Positions 24,912-35,204 of a stretch of 64,000 nt of DNA are shown in pieces. A program made the position numbers and the translations under genes. The DNA comes from Erythrobacter ramosus. Lineage in GTDB: Bacteria > Pseudomonadota > Alphaproteobacteria > Sphingomonadales > Sphingomonadaceae. The stretch is taken from contig NZ_WTYB01000001.1 in the NCBI RefSeq assembly GCF_009828055.1, positions 511,183 to 575,182 on the forward strand, given 5' to 3'. The notes below the pieces were generated by a model. It saw nothing but the letters and a program-made list of their open reading frames with translations. It was not told the DNA's origin and searched no databases. The stretch's first letter is position 1. Each line of letters starts with the position of its first letter.

Positions 24912-26501
24912 ATGGAAAGTTTCGACTACATCGTCATCGGCGGTGGCAGTGCCGGTAGCGCTGTCGCAGGGCGGCTCGCAGTGGATGGCACGCGCCGGGT
25001 GTGCCTGCTGGAAGCGGGCGGGCGCAACGACAATGTCTGGATCAAGACACCGGGCTTCATGCCCTTCATCCCCGAAAAGTCGAATTACCGCTACGAAACC
25101 GTCCCGCAAAAAGGGCTGAACGGACGCACCGGATACCAGCCACGCGGACGCGGGCTCGGCGGCTCCTCGGCAATCAACGCGATGGTCTATATCCGCGGCA
25201 ACCGCTGGGATTACGACAACTGGGCTGCGATGGGCTGCACCGGCTGGGCCTATGACGACGTGCTCCCCTACTTCAAGCGCGCCGAGGCGAACGAGCGCGG
25301 GGGCGACGATTTCCACGGCGCAGGCGGGCCCTTGTTCGTGTCCGATCAAACTGCGGCCAACCCCTCCTCCTACGCCTTTGTCGAAGCGGCCGCCGCGCTC
25401 CAGCTACGCACCAACGGCGATTTCAACGGCGAACGGCAGGAGGGCTTTGGCCTTTATCAGGTCACACAGCGCAAGGGCGAACGCTGGTCAGCGGCCCGCG
25501 CCTATGTCGAGCCGATCCGCGATGCCGGCAACTTCGCAGTGCGCACCGATACGCTGGTCGAGAAGCTGGTGATCGAGGGCGGGCGCGTGACCGGGGTGCA
25601 GATCCGTCGCGGGGGCCAGTCCGAAACCCTGCTCGCCCGGCGCGGTGTTGTGCTGAGCGCTGGCGCATTCAACTCTCCGCAAATCCTGATGCTGTCGGGG
25701 ATCGGCCCGGCCGATCACCTAAAGGCGCACGGGATCGACGTGGTGCTGGATCGCCCGGCGGTCGGCGGCAACTTGCAGGATCATATCGACTACGTCTCCG
25801 GCTGGGAGACGGAGAGCGACATTCCGATCGGCAGCACACTCAAAGGCACGCTCAAGATGGCGGCGGCCATGGTCGAGCATCGCCGCAAGCGTACGGGCGT
25901 GATGACCACGCCCTATGCCGAGGCGGGCGGGTTCTGGAGCGTCATGCCGGATGCGCCTGCGCCCGACGTGCAGTGGCACTTTGTCCCTGCCGTGCTGGAG
26001 GATCATGGGCGTGAAAAGGTGAAGGCGCATGGCTTCTCGCTCCACGCCTGCGTGCTGCGGCCTGAAAGCCGGGGGACGGTGCGGCTGGGCAGTGGAGACG
26101 CGGCCGCTGCGCCGGTGATCGATCCCAACTTCCTCGCCGATGATCGCGACATGGCGGTGCTACGCGCCGGTGTGCGCCTGTCGCACCGCATTGCCGAAGC
26201 CCCGCCGATGCAGGCGTTCGGCCCCAAGGACCGCCACCCGGTCGACCTCCACGATGACGCCGCGCTGGACGCGTTGATCCGCAACCGCTCGGATTCGGTC
26301 TATCACCCCGTCGGCACCTGCCGGATGGGCAATGACCCGGACGCCGTGGTCGATCCGACGCTGAAGCTGAACGGGCTGGAGGGTCTGTGGGTGGCCGATG
26401 CGAGCATCATGCCCAAGCTCGTCAGCGGCAACACCAACGCGCCGAGCATTATGATCGGTGAGCGTTGCGCTGACTTCGTGATAGTGGCGGAAAGAGGGTA
26501 A
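24912..26501 (+). CDS. GMC-family oxidoreductase, choline/alcohol dehydrogenase type
   Basis: 529 aa FAD enzyme. The N-terminal dinucleotide motif VIGGGSAGSAVAGRL, the first GMC signature (GRGLGGSSAINAMVYIRGN), the second (GAFNSPQILMLSGIGP) and the C-terminal YHPVGTCRMG with the catalytic His and NTNAPSIMIGER are all intact. It oxidises an alcohol; choline dehydrogenase is the best-known relative, but many members act on other alcohols. AAAGGGAGAG precedes the ATG. Last gene of this run; no clear terminator follows. Confidence 0.92.
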   Translation: MESFDYIVIGGGSAGSAVAGRLAVDGTRRVCLLEAGGRNDNVWIKTPGFMPFIPEKSNYRYETVPQKGLNGRTGYQPRGRGLGGSSAINAMVYIRGNRWDYDNWAAMGCTGWAYDDVLPYFKRAEANERGGDDFHGAGGPLFVSDQTAANPSSYAFVEAAAALQLRTNGDFNGERQEGFGLYQVTQRKGERWSAARAYVEPIRDAGNFAVRTDTLVEKLVIEGGRVTGVQIRRGGQSETLLARRGVVLSAGAFNSPQILMLSGIGPADHLKAHGIDVVLDRPAVGGNLQDHIDYVSGWETESDIPIGSTLKGTLKMAAAMVEHRRKRTGVMTTPYAEAGGFWSVMPDAPAPDVQWHFVPAVLEDHGREKVKAHGFSLHACVLRPESRGTVRLGSGDAAAAPVIDPNFLADDRDMAVLRAGVRLSHRIAEAPPMQAFGPKDRHPVDLHDDAALDALIRNRSDSVYHPVGTCRMGNDPDAVVDPTLKLNGLEGLWVADASIMPKLVSGNTNAPSIMIGERCADFVIVAERG

Positions 26502-26940
26502 AAACTGTTCGCACTAGGTGAACTTCTTATTGCCCATCCGGCCCTGATAGTGGATTGTTGAGTGGTGGGGCGACGTCGCCAAATCAGACGTATGAATAGT
26601 CTGTAGGCCTGGCAGCAGCGCGACGTGCCCCCGTTCAAACTAGGTTTGGACCCCAATCGAACCACGAGATGATGAGTCAGTCGGGGACTCCCGTCAACGG
26701 GCGTTTAAGCACTTAGTTGCCATGACGGGTCGGTTTCAGGCCCTTGTAAGACCTGCGTCACCATCGCGACGCGTGGGCCAAGCTTGAGTAGCGCAGCCCG
26801 CAAGCCCCAAATTGAATCTGTGAAGAAATATATGGTGATTGAGTCATTCGAATCACCGCAAGAGTCTTTTGCACGCCAACGGGCTCGCTTGTTGTGCAAA
26901 GAATCGAATCGCCAGTCTTCGCGTCAAATGAAAATCAAAC
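26502..26940. other. Intergenic region, less GC-rich, no gene recognised
   Basis: About 440 bases between the GMC gene and the amtB terminator, visibly lower in GC than neighbours. It contains a perfect palindrome GGCGAC-GTCGCC (26569-26580) and a hairpin GGTGATT...AATCACC (26834-26840/26851-26857, 10-base loop). Short open frames on both strands (for instance 26705-26899 minus) lack good start sites and any recognisable features. It may be a decayed insertion or hold an unannotated RNA. Confidence 0.5.
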
Positions 26941-26974
26941 AAAAAAAGGCCGGAGAGCTTGCGCTACTCCGGCC
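26941..26974 (-). terminator. Intrinsic terminator of amtB
   Basis: Read on the minus strand, GGCCGGAG (26974-26967) pairs with CTCCGGCC (26955-26948) around an 11-base loop with an inner 3-bp stem, followed by seven Ts (26947-26941). It lies about 100 bases behind the amtB stop. Confidence 0.88.
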
Positions 26975-27071
26975 GTGTTCAGTTTGTTCGTTCGCAGGAG
27001 GAACATGGTGAGGCGGGGGGAGAGGAGAGGGAGAGAGAGGTCTCCCCCCGCCAAGCTTGGTGGGTGCGCGC

Positions 27072-28517
27072 TTAGTTGTAGGCGCGCTCCCCGTGTTCGG
27101 AGATGTCGAGGCCGTTGGTTTCGGCTTCGGCGTCGGGGCGCAGGCCCAGAGTGTACTTGAGGATCAGGAACAGCACGGCCGAAACTACGCCGGTCCACAC
27201 GACCGTGGTGCCCACCGCCCAGCACTGGGTGATGACTTGGCCGACCATGTCGAACTCGCCAGCGACAGCCACCGGAGCGGTGTAGTCGATCCAGCCCTGA
27301 CCGCCGAGCGCGGGGTCAGCGACAATGCCGGTGCCGATCGCGCCGACAATCCCGCCGACGGCATGGATGCCGAAGACATCGAGGCTATCGTCGTAGTTCA
27401 GCTTGTTCTTCACCGTGGTGACGAAGAAGTAGCAGATCACCGAAGCCACAGCGCCGAGGATGATCGCCGTGCCGGGGTGGGCAAAGCCTGCCGCCGGAGT
27501 GATCGCCACAAGGCCAGCCACCACACCCGAGACCGCGCCGAGCAGCGAGGGCTTCTTGTGGGTGATCTGTTCGATGATCGCCCAGGCCGCACCGGCTGCC
27601 GCCGTGGCAACGAAGGTGTTGATGAAGGCGAGGGCAGCGAAGGCGTTGGATTCGAGCGCCGAGCCAGCGTTGAACCCGAACCAGCCGATCCACAGCAGGC
27701 TGGCGCCGATCATGGTCATCACCAGGTTGTGCGGGGGCATGGGCTCCTTCTTGTAGCCGATGCGCGGGCCGATGATGAGGCAGCCGATCAGGCCTGCAAT
27801 CCCGGCGTTGATGTGCACCACAGTGCCACCAGCGAAGTCGAGCGCGCCCCAGCCCCACAGCAGACCCATGTCAGTCGGCGCAGTGTGCAGGAAGTCCGGA
27901 CCGGCCCAGTACCACACCATGTGTGCGATCGGGAAATAGGCGAGCGTCATCCAGGCGACCACGAAGATGATCAGCGATGTGAACTTCACACGTTCCGCAA
28001 AGGCACCGACGATCAGCGCCGGCGTGATGCAGGCGAAGGTCATCTGGAACATCACAAAGACGAGTTCGGGCAGGTAGACCCCGTTGGAGAAGGTCGCAGC
28101 AAGCGAGGTGACGCTGACGCCCTTGAGGAACGCCTTGTCGAGGCCGCCGAACAGCGCCGGGAAGGGCGAGCCGGTCGAGGTGAAGGCCATCGAATAGCCC
28201 CAGCCGAACCACACCAGCGCAGCCACGCAGACAATGGTGAGCACCTGCATCAGCACGCTCAGCATGTTCTTGGCGCGCACCAGGCCGCCATAGAACAGCG
28301 CGAGCGCAGGCACGCTCATCATCAATACGAGCGCGGTCGAGACCATCATCCAGGCGACATCGCCCTTGTTGACCATCTCGGCGGTGGGGGTGAAGACGGC
28401 AGGCGCGGCTTCGGCGGCGGCAGCGGCCGCATCGGCCACAGGTGCAGCAAAGGCCGGCGCGGAGAGCATAATGGCCCCGGTTGCCAGCGCCGCAGTTGTC
28501 GAGAGAATACGCTTCAT
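27072..28517 (-). CDS. amtB: Ammonium transporter
   Basis: 481 aa. Signal peptide (MKRILSTTAALATGAIMLSAPAFA), then about 11 membrane helices. Family signatures are DFAGGTVVHINAGIAGL with one of the two pore histidines and FGIHAVGGIVGAIGTGI with the other. It moves ammonium under nitrogen limitation. It lies 11 bases behind glnK, whose product plugs the channel when nitrogen is plentiful. Expression should follow the sigma-54 promoter upstream of glnK. Confidence 0.96.
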   Translation of the reverse strand: MKRILSTTAALATGAIMLSAPAFAAPVADAAAAAAEAAPAVFTPTAEMVNKGDVAWMMVSTALVLMMSVPALALFYGGLVRAKNMLSVLMQVLTIVCVAALVWFGWGYSMAFTSTGSPFPALFGGLDKAFLKGVSVTSLAATFSNGVYLPELVFVMFQMTFACITPALIVGAFAERVKFTSLIIFVVAWMTLAYFPIAHMVWYWAGPDFLHTAPTDMGLLWGWGALDFAGGTVVHINAGIAGLIGCLIIGPRIGYKKEPMPPHNLVMTMIGASLLWIGWFGFNAGSALESNAFAALAFINTFVATAAAGAAWAIIEQITHKKPSLLGAVSGVVAGLVAITPAAGFAHPGTAIILGAVASVICYFFVTTVKNKLNYDDSLDVFGIHAVGGIVGAIGTGIVADPALGGQGWIDYTAPVAVAGEFDMVGQVITQCWAVGTTVVWTGVVSAVLFLILKYTLGLRPDAEAETNGLDISEHGERAYN

Positions 28518-28529
28518 TGCATGGCCCCT

Positions 28530-28958
<429 letters not shown>

Positions 28959-28978
28959 TCAGCGCATTTCTTCGCACT

Positions 28979-28995
28979 TGCACAAGAATGTGTGC
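28979..28995 (-). promoter_or_regulatory. Candidate NtrC enhancer site
   Basis: Inverted repeat GCACA (28980-28984) / TGTGC (28991-28995), about 80-90 bases upstream of the predicted glnK transcription start. NtrC sites have GCAC...GTGC half-sites; the spacing here is one base longer than the best known sites. Confidence 0.45.
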
Positions 28996-29054
28996 CCAAC
29001 AATTAGGCAAGTGATTAACGATTGTGCAAGATTTGCGCTGAGGCGCGCCGCTAC

Positions 29055-29630
29055 TTAGCTTTCGTCGCCCGCGATATAGCGGTCGGTCGCGCGGGTCGGC
29101 AGGCCGTCGATGCTGCGAGTGCGTTGCGCCATCTTGGCTTCCCACGCCTCAGGATCGGACTGGCGATGCGCCTTCTTCAGCGTATCGCGCTCGCTCTCCA
29201 GTGTCATGAACGGCACGCCCCAACCGCACGACGACTGTACGCTTTCGACCGCGATATCGAAGATCTGCCGCGTGCCGGGCATCAGAGTAAACTGCGCGGC
29301 CAGCCCCGCCCACTCGACATCCTGCGGCAACACCGCCCGTCCGCGTCCGTAAATGCGCATGATCAGTGCAGGCTGCTGGAAATTGCAGAACATCAGCGTG
29401 ATCCGCCCCTGATCGGCCTGCTCGGCGGCAAGATGCGCGTGAGTCTCGTTACCCGAACCGCCGAGGTCAAGATAGGCGACGCGCGTGGGCGACAGCACGC
29501 GGAACGCATCATAGCCCTTGGGGCTGAGGTTGATCCGCCCCTCCGCCGCCGCGCTCGCAACAAAAAATACCGGCTGGGCGGCGATCATGGCGATGTGCTT
29601 CTCGTTCAATGCCTCGAAGAAATCCGCCAT
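29055..29630 (-). CDS. Pyridoxamine 5'-phosphate oxidase-family protein
   Basis: 191 aa split-barrel flavin-binding fold. FFVASAAAEGRINLSPKGYDAFRVLSPTRVAYLDLGGSGNETHAHL is typical of the PNPOx-like group. The substrate is unknown; members include F420- or FMN-dependent reductases and heme-related proteins. The partner pyridoxal residues of true PdxH are not evident. It lies 16 bases after an alpha/beta hydrolase gene on the same strand and is the last gene of that pair. Confidence 0.8.
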   Translation of the reverse strand: MADFFEALNEKHIAMIAAQPVFFVASAAAEGRINLSPKGYDAFRVLSPTRVAYLDLGGSGNETHAHLAAEQADQGRITLMFCNFQQPALIMRIYGRGRAVLPQDVEWAGLAAQFTLMPGTRQIFDIAVESVQSSCGWGVPFMTLESERDTLKKAHRQSDPEAWEAKMAQRTRSIDGLPTRATDRYIAGDES

Positions 29631-29646
29631 CGCTGCCTCCGTGTGC

Positions 29647-30516
29647 TCAGAGAAAATCGCGCAGGGTGGCGATGAAGCGGTCGAACTGGTCGTGGTGGAG
29701 CCAGTGGCCGGCCTTCTCGAACTCGATCACGCTGGCGGTTTTGAAGTGGGCGATGCGCCCGTCCTTCTCCGGGTTCGATGCCCAGCTATCCGCGCCATAT
29801 AACAGCAGCGTCGGGCAAGTGATCGCGCCCCACAGTGCCTCGATGAATTCATCGCCGATGTCCTCGACCGGCCAGACGTTGAGGTGCGGGTCGAACTTCC
29901 AGCTATAGGTGCCATCCTCGTTGCGGTTGACGCCGTGGACGGTCAGATGGCGCGCCTGTTCCTCGGTGAGGTAGGCGTTCTCCTCGATCATCCGCGCAAA
30001 GGCGGCCTCGATGCTCTCGTATTTGCGTGGGCTACGCCCGGCAGCCTTGCGCTTCTTCTCGATAAATTCGGCAAGGCGTTCGGGGTAAGGCACCGCGCGC
30101 TGCTTGGCGCGCCCTTCGGGCGAGGGGCCGAGGCCTTCGATCGCGACCAGCTTGGTAACCATGTCAGGGAACGCGCCTGCATAGCGCAGCGAAACATTGC
30201 CGCCCATCGAATGCGCCACCATCCGCACCGGGCCAACGCCAAGCTGATGGATCAGCTGGGCAAGATCATAGACCATGTCGCCAGCGGAATAGACTCCGTC
30301 CGAGACCCAGTCGCTATCGCCATGGCCGCGGTGATCCATCGCGATGACGTGGTAATCCGCACTCAATGCCTCGGCGGTCCAATCCCACGACCGCGCATGA
30401 TCGCGCCCGCCATGCACCAGCACCAGCGGCGGCTTACCACGCCCGCCCCAATCGAGGTAATTCAGGCGAAGGCGCTGGGAGATGAAGGTCTGCGAAGTCG
30501 GGCCGGCGGTGTGCAT
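29647..30516 (-). CDS. Alpha/beta hydrolase
   Basis: 289 aa. The nucleophile elbow AHSMGGN (Ser about residue 103), the oxyanion HGGRDH, the family GHGDSD and the late Asp/His (YGADSW, EKAGHWLH) make a complete catalytic triad. The lid region at about 130-200 is polar and variable. Substrate cannot be told from sequence; epoxide hydrolase-, haloalkane dehalogenase- and esterase-type members are alike. Probably cotranscribed with the downstream flavin-binding gene. Confidence 0.85.
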   Translation of the reverse strand: MHTAGPTSQTFISQRLRLNYLDWGGRGKPPLVLVHGGRDHARSWDWTAEALSADYHVIAMDHRGHGDSDWVSDGVYSAGDMVYDLAQLIHQLGVGPVRMVAHSMGGNVSLRYAGAFPDMVTKLVAIEGLGPSPEGRAKQRAVPYPERLAEFIEKKRKAAGRSPRKYESIEAAFARMIEENAYLTEEQARHLTVHGVNRNEDGTYSWKFDPHLNVWPVEDIGDEFIEALWGAITCPTLLLYGADSWASNPEKDGRIAHFKTASVIEFEKAGHWLHHDQFDRFIATLRDFL

Positions 30517-30553
30517 AAGCTTGCCATGCCGCGAACCTCGGCTTGCCGCAAGA

Positions 30554-32074
30554 CTACCGTTCCTTCGTGGCCGAGAAGGTCAGCTGCGGGTTCTTTTCGA
30601 CCTGATAGCTGACATCCCACGGGCTCTTGGCCATGAACACATAATCGCCGTCACGGTCACGGGCGAGGTTGGCGCGGTTAAAGCTAGCGAATTCCTCGAG
30701 CGTCTTCTCGTCGCCCTTGATCCAGCGCGCGGTGGCGAAGGGGGAGGGTTCAAGCACGGCTTCGACCTTGTATTCCGCCTCCAGCCGCGAAATCAGCACT
30801 TCGAGCTGAAGCTGCCCGACCACCCCGACGATGTGGGCCGAGCCTATGTCCGGATAGAACACCTGGATCACGCCTTCTTCGCTGAGGTCGTCGAGCGCCT
30901 TGCGCAGTTGCTTGGTCTTAGTTGGATCGCGCAACTGCACGCGGCGCAGGATTTCCGGCGCGAAGTTGGGCAGGCCGGTGAAGCGCACCTGATTGCGTTC
31001 GGACAGCGTATCGCCCACGCGCAAGGTGCCGTGATTGGGGATGCCGATAATGTCGCCCGCTTCCGCAGTGTCGGCGAGCTCGCGGTCTTGCGCGAAGAAC
31101 AGGATCGGCGAATGCACCGCGATCGGCTTGCCGAGGCCGCTCGGTATCAACTTCATCCCGCGTTTGAAGGTGCCCGAGACCTGCCGCATGAAAGCGATGC
31201 GGTCGCGGTGGTTGGGGTCCATATTGGCCTGCACCTTGAAGATGAAGCCGGTCACTTCATCACGGTCCGGGCTGATCTGCTCCTCGCCCGCAGGCTGGGG
31301 CCGGGGCGGCGGGGCATAGCGGGAGATCGCGTCGATCAGTTCGATAACGCCGAAATTCTTGAGCGCCGATCCGAAATAGACCGGCGTCAGATCGCCGTGG
31401 CGAAAGGCTTCGAGGTCGAACTCAGGATAACCGCCGCGCGCCAGCTCGATCTCGTCGGCGAAGCGTTCGGGAATCGCGGCGGTGTCGCGCGTGCCAAGGT
31501 ATTCGCGGCTCGGTCCTTCGGGGCGGCCGATTGTGCCGGTCGCGAAATCGAGCAGACCCTCAAACTCGCCGCCCATGCCGATCGGCCACATCTGCGGGCT
31601 GACGTCGAGCGCCAGCATGTCGGCGACCTCGTCCAACGTCTCGAACGGATCGCGGCCCTCGCGGTCGACCTTGTTGACGAAGGTGATGATGGGCACGCTC
31701 CGCAGGCGACATACTTCGAACAGCTTGCGGGTCTGCGGCTCGATCCCCTTGGCCGCGTCGATCACCATGACGGCGGAATCCACCGCCGTCAGCGTGCGAT
31801 AGGTGTCCTCGCTGAAATCCTCGTGCCCCGGGGTGTCGAGCAGGTTGAAGACGATCCCGTCCTTCTGGAAGGTCATCACCGAGGACGTCACCGAGATGCC
31901 GCGTTGCTGCTCGATCTTCATCCAGTCCGACCGCGCCCGCCGCGCCTGCCCGCGCGCCTTGACCTCGCCCGCCAAATGGATCGCGCCGCCTTGCAGCAGC
32001 AGCTTCTCGGTGAGCGTGGTCTTCCCCGCGTCAGGGTGCGAGATGATCGCGAAGGTGCGGCGATTGGAGGTCAT
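30554..32074 (-). CDS. prfC: Peptide chain release factor 3
   Basis: 506 aa translational GTPase that removes RF1/RF2 from the ribosome after termination. G1 SHPDAGKTTL (about residue 12), G3 DTPGHEDF, and NKVD are in place, followed by beta-barrel domains with the RF3-specific VGQLQLEVLISRLEAEYKVE at the end. ATG 32074 overlaps the upstream SDR stop in ATGA; the frame is open further upstream but crosses that gene. In this window the bacterium therefore has prfA, prfC and prmC. Confidence 0.95.
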   Translation of the reverse strand: MTSNRRTFAIISHPDAGKTTLTEKLLLQGGAIHLAGEVKARGQARRARSDWMKIEQQRGISVTSSVMTFQKDGIVFNLLDTPGHEDFSEDTYRTLTAVDSAVMVIDAAKGIEPQTRKLFEVCRLRSVPIITFVNKVDREGRDPFETLDEVADMLALDVSPQMWPIGMGGEFEGLLDFATGTIGRPEGPSREYLGTRDTAAIPERFADEIELARGGYPEFDLEAFRHGDLTPVYFGSALKNFGVIELIDAISRYAPPPRPQPAGEEQISPDRDEVTGFIFKVQANMDPNHRDRIAFMRQVSGTFKRGMKLIPSGLGKPIAVHSPILFFAQDRELADTAEAGDIIGIPNHGTLRVGDTLSERNQVRFTGLPNFAPEILRRVQLRDPTKTKQLRKALDDLSEEGVIQVFYPDIGSAHIVGVVGQLQLEVLISRLEAEYKVEAVLEPSPFATARWIKGDEKTLEEFASFNRANLARDRDGDYVFMAKSPWDVSYQVEKNPQLTFSATKER

Positions 32075-32820
32075 TGCGGGTCGCGTGCGACGCGGAAGCC
32101 CGCGAAGTCCTGGTTGACCGGCATCAGCTCGATCCGGTTGATGTTGAGATGCGGCGGCAGGGTCGCAATCCACAGGATCGTGTCGGCGATGTCCTGCCCG
32201 GTCATCGGGTTGACCCCGCGATAGAGATCGTCCGAGGCCTGCTGGCTGCCGGTGCGGACCACGGTGAATTCGGTTTCGACCATGCCAGGCTCGATGCTGG
32301 TGACGCGCACGCCGGTGCCGTGCAGGTCGGCGCGCAGGGCGAGCGTGAAGTGATTGGCGAAGGCCTTGGAACCGGCATAGACGTTGCCGCCGGGATAGAG
32401 ATAGCTTCCCGCGACCGAGCCAATGGCAATGATCGCGCCGCGCCGTTCGATCAGCAGCGGCAGCAGCTTGCGCGTCAGCACCACCATCGCGGTGATGTTG
32501 GTATCGATCATCGTGTGCCAATCATCGAGATCGGCGTTCTGCGCGGGCGAGAGGCCTTTGGCGAGGCCCGCGTTGTTCACCAGCAGATCAACGTCGCTAA
32601 ACCCCTCAGGTAGCGCGGCGAGCGCGCCATCAAGCGCGCCGGTGTCGCGGACGTCGAAGCAGGCGGCGTGAACCTTGTCCGCGCCCAGTTCTGCGACCAG
32701 CGCATCCAGCCGCTCCTGCCGCCGTCCGGTGGCGACGCAGCGCCAGCCGTTCGCCACCAGAGTGCGCACAGTGGCAAGTCCAATTCCGGCGGTGGCGCCG
32801 GTGACAAAGGCCGTTTTCAT
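32071..32820 (-). CDS. Short-chain dehydrogenase/reductase, YdfG-like
   Basis: 249 aa. The NAD(P) motif TGATAGIG, the structural NNAG, and the catalytic YAGSK with the preceding Ser (GSVAGS) are intact, a classical SDR. Similar to the YdfG group acting on 3-hydroxy acids such as serine, but the substrate is not certain. It sits inside a translation operon, with 4-base overlaps to pheT (start 32820) and prfC (stop 32071). Confidence 0.9.
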   Translation of the reverse strand: MKTAFVTGATAGIGLATVRTLVANGWRCVATGRRQERLDALVAELGADKVHAACFDVRDTGALDGALAALPEGFSDVDLLVNNAGLAKGLSPAQNADLDDWHTMIDTNITAMVVLTRKLLPLLIERRGAIIAIGSVAGSYLYPGGNVYAGSKAFANHFTLALRADLHGTGVRVTSIEPGMVETEFTVVRTGSQQASDDLYRGVNPMTGQDIADTILWIATLPPHLNINRIELMPVNQDFAGFRVARDPQ

Positions 32821-35204
32821 CCGCGTAGCTCCGCGCCAAGCTTGGCGGCAGCGGCCACGACCTTTTCGGTGATCGCCTTAAGGTCGGCGTCCTTGAAGCT
32901 GGTTTCGCCCGGCTGGAGCGTCACTTCGACCGCAATGGACTTGTGGCCTTCCGGCACGCCCTGCCCCGCGAAGACGTCGAAGACGCGCACACCGTTGATC
33001 GCGGTCTTGTCAGCACCCTGCACTGCGCGGACGAGATCGCCCGCTGCCAGCGTGGCCGGGACGAGGAATGCGAAGTCGCGGGTCACGGCTTGCAGCGCGG
33101 GCGGCGTGAAGCCGGGGCGAGCAAAGGCCGCGCCCTTCTTGGCGGGGATCGCGTCAAGGAACAGCTCAACCGCCGCAATCGGCCCGTCGACATCGAAGGC
33201 CTTCAAGGTCGCCGGATGCACCATGCCGAAGCGGGCCAGCACCGTCTTGGGGCCGAGGCGCAGGGTGGCCGACTGGCCGGGGTGGAACTGCGCCCCCGCC
33301 TCGCCCATCACCATCAGATTGCCGACCGGTGCGCCCGCCGCTTCGAGCAGCTGGAGCGCGAGCGCCTTGGCGTCAAAGGCGTCGAAGGGCTTGGCCTTGC
33401 CGCTCTGCCACCCGCGCGGGGTCTTCTCGCCCGCCAGCACGATGCCGAGCGTCGGCTTCTCGTCGCTGAGACCATTGCCGCTGCGGAAATAGCGCCGCCC
33501 GATCTCGAACAGGCGCGAACTGGCAGCACCGCGATCGGCGTTGCGCTTGGCCGCCATAAGCAGTCCCGGCAGCAGCGAGGGGCGCATCGCCTTCATGTCT
33601 TCGCTGATCGGATTGGCGAGCACCCAGAGCGGCTGGTCGGATGCGAAGTGCTCCGCGGCCCAGGTCGGGAGGAAGCTCCACGTCACCGCCTCGTTGAGCC
33701 CGCTCGCGGCAGCGGCACGGCGCAGACCGCGCTCGAGCTTCTGCTGCGGCGTGGCGGTCGGGCGGGCGACACCTTCCATGCGGGGGAGCGCGACGCTCGC
33801 GACCTTGTCGAGACCGTGGATGCGCACGACTTCCTCGACGAGGTCGGCGGGGCCTTCGATGTCGTTGCGGCGCAGCGGGCAGGTCACCTGCCAATCGCCG
33901 CTGACTGCGAAGCCGAGGCTTTCGAGGATGCGCTTCTGCTCGGCCTCGGGAACGTCCACACCGCCGAGGCGGGTGGTCAGGCCCGGATCGAAGGCGATGA
34001 CCTTGGCGGTGCTCGGCGGCGAACCGGCGCGCACGACCTCACTGGGCGTACCGCCTGCCATTTCCACGATCAGCCCGGTCAGCAGATCGAGGCCAGCGTC
34101 CAGAAACTCCGGATCGACCCCGCGCTCGAAGCGGGTGCGGGCGTCGGAGGACAGGCCCAGCTTGCGCCCGGTCGCGCCGATGCGCGCAGGGTCGAAATAG
34201 GCGATTTCCAGCAGCACGTCGGCGGTGCTCTCGCTGACGCCCGAATGCTCGCCGCCCATGATTCCGGCGATGTCGTGGACCTGTACGTCGTCCGCGATCA
34301 CGGTCATCTCGGCTTCGAGCGTATAAGTCTTCTCGTTGAGCGCCAACACATTCTCGCCATCCTTCGCGCGCCGCGCCACCACCGCGCCCGAGAGCGTGGC
34401 GAGGTCATAGGCGTGGGCCGGACGCCCGTAGCCGAGCATCAGGTAGTTGGTGAGATCGACCAGCAGCGAGATCGGCCGCTGGCCTGCGCTCTTGAGCCGC
34501 GCCTGAAGCCACTCGGGCGAGGGGCCGTTTGTCACGCCCTTCACCACGCGGCCATAGAACGCCGGGCAGCCTTCGGAATCGTCGGTGCGGATTTCGACCG
34601 GGCACGCGCCGCTCGCCGCGAAGGCGGGCATTGCGATCGGCTTCAGCGTCCCCAGCCCCTTAGCCGCCAGATCGCGAGCGATGCCGTATACGCCCATGCA
34701 ATCCGGCCGGTTGGGAGTCACCGCCACCTCGATCACCGGATCGGCGCCGTGGTAGTCGGCGAAGCTCGTCCCCACCGGCGCATCATCGGGCAGTTCGATG
34801 ATCCCGTCGTGATCCTCGCCCAGTTCCAGCTCGCGCACCGAGCACATCATGCCGTTGCTCTCGACGCCGCGGATGGCGCTCTTGCGCAGCACCATGCCGT
34901 TGGCGGGCACAACCGCGCCGGGTAGCCCCAGCACGCCCTTCATGCCCGCGCGGGCATTGGGCGCGCCGCACACGACCTGCAGCGGATCGCCCTCGCCCGT
35001 GTCGACGGTCAGCACTTGCAGCTTGTCGGCGTCGGGGTGACGCGCGGCGGTCAGCACGTGCGCGATGCGGAAACCGGCGAGCTTCTCGGCCGGGTCTTCC
35101 ACGCCCTCGACCTCAAGGCCGATGGCATTCAGCGCATCGCAGATTTCCGCGACAGTGGCGGTGGTCTCGAGGTAATCCTTGAGCCAGGTCAGCGAGAACT
35201 TCAT
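32817..35204 (-). CDS. pheT: Phenylalanyl-tRNA synthetase beta subunit
   Basis: 795 aa, full length. Domains in order: N-terminal, EMAP-like tRNA-binding part (about 40-150), B3/B4 editing region, B5, catalytic-like core, and the C-terminal FDX-ACB anticodon-binding domain (FARPGFTPPALQAVTRDFAFL). Joins PheS in a heterotetramer that charges tRNA-Phe. The start overlaps the pheS stop and the end overlaps the SDR start, so the unit pheS-pheT-SDR-prfC is tightly coupled. Confidence 0.97.
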   Translation of the reverse strand: MKFSLTWLKDYLETTATVAEICDALNAIGLEVEGVEDPAEKLAGFRIAHVLTAARHPDADKLQVLTVDTGEGDPLQVVCGAPNARAGMKGVLGLPGAVVPANGMVLRKSAIRGVESNGMMCSVRELELGEDHDGIIELPDDAPVGTSFADYHGADPVIEVAVTPNRPDCMGVYGIARDLAAKGLGTLKPIAMPAFAASGACPVEIRTDDSEGCPAFYGRVVKGVTNGPSPEWLQARLKSAGQRPISLLVDLTNYLMLGYGRPAHAYDLATLSGAVVARRAKDGENVLALNEKTYTLEAEMTVIADDVQVHDIAGIMGGEHSGVSESTADVLLEIAYFDPARIGATGRKLGLSSDARTRFERGVDPEFLDAGLDLLTGLIVEMAGGTPSEVVRAGSPPSTAKVIAFDPGLTTRLGGVDVPEAEQKRILESLGFAVSGDWQVTCPLRRNDIEGPADLVEEVVRIHGLDKVASVALPRMEGVARPTATPQQKLERGLRRAAAASGLNEAVTWSFLPTWAAEHFASDQPLWVLANPISEDMKAMRPSLLPGLLMAAKRNADRGAASSRLFEIGRRYFRSGNGLSDEKPTLGIVLAGEKTPRGWQSGKAKPFDAFDAKALALQLLEAAGAPVGNLMVMGEAGAQFHPGQSATLRLGPKTVLARFGMVHPATLKAFDVDGPIAAVELFLDAIPAKKGAAFARPGFTPPALQAVTRDFAFLVPATLAAGDLVRAVQGADKTAINGVRVFDVFAGQGVPEGHKSIAVEVTLQPGETSFKDADLKAITEKVVAAAAKLGAELRG

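Noticed and set aside
26705-26899. 64-codon minus-strand open frame in the GMC/amtB gap
   Set aside because: No start signal, no recognisable domain; the region is only lower in GC.
32943-34925. 660-codon plus-strand open frame opposite pheT
   Set aside because: Shadow of pheT; composition without domain structure.
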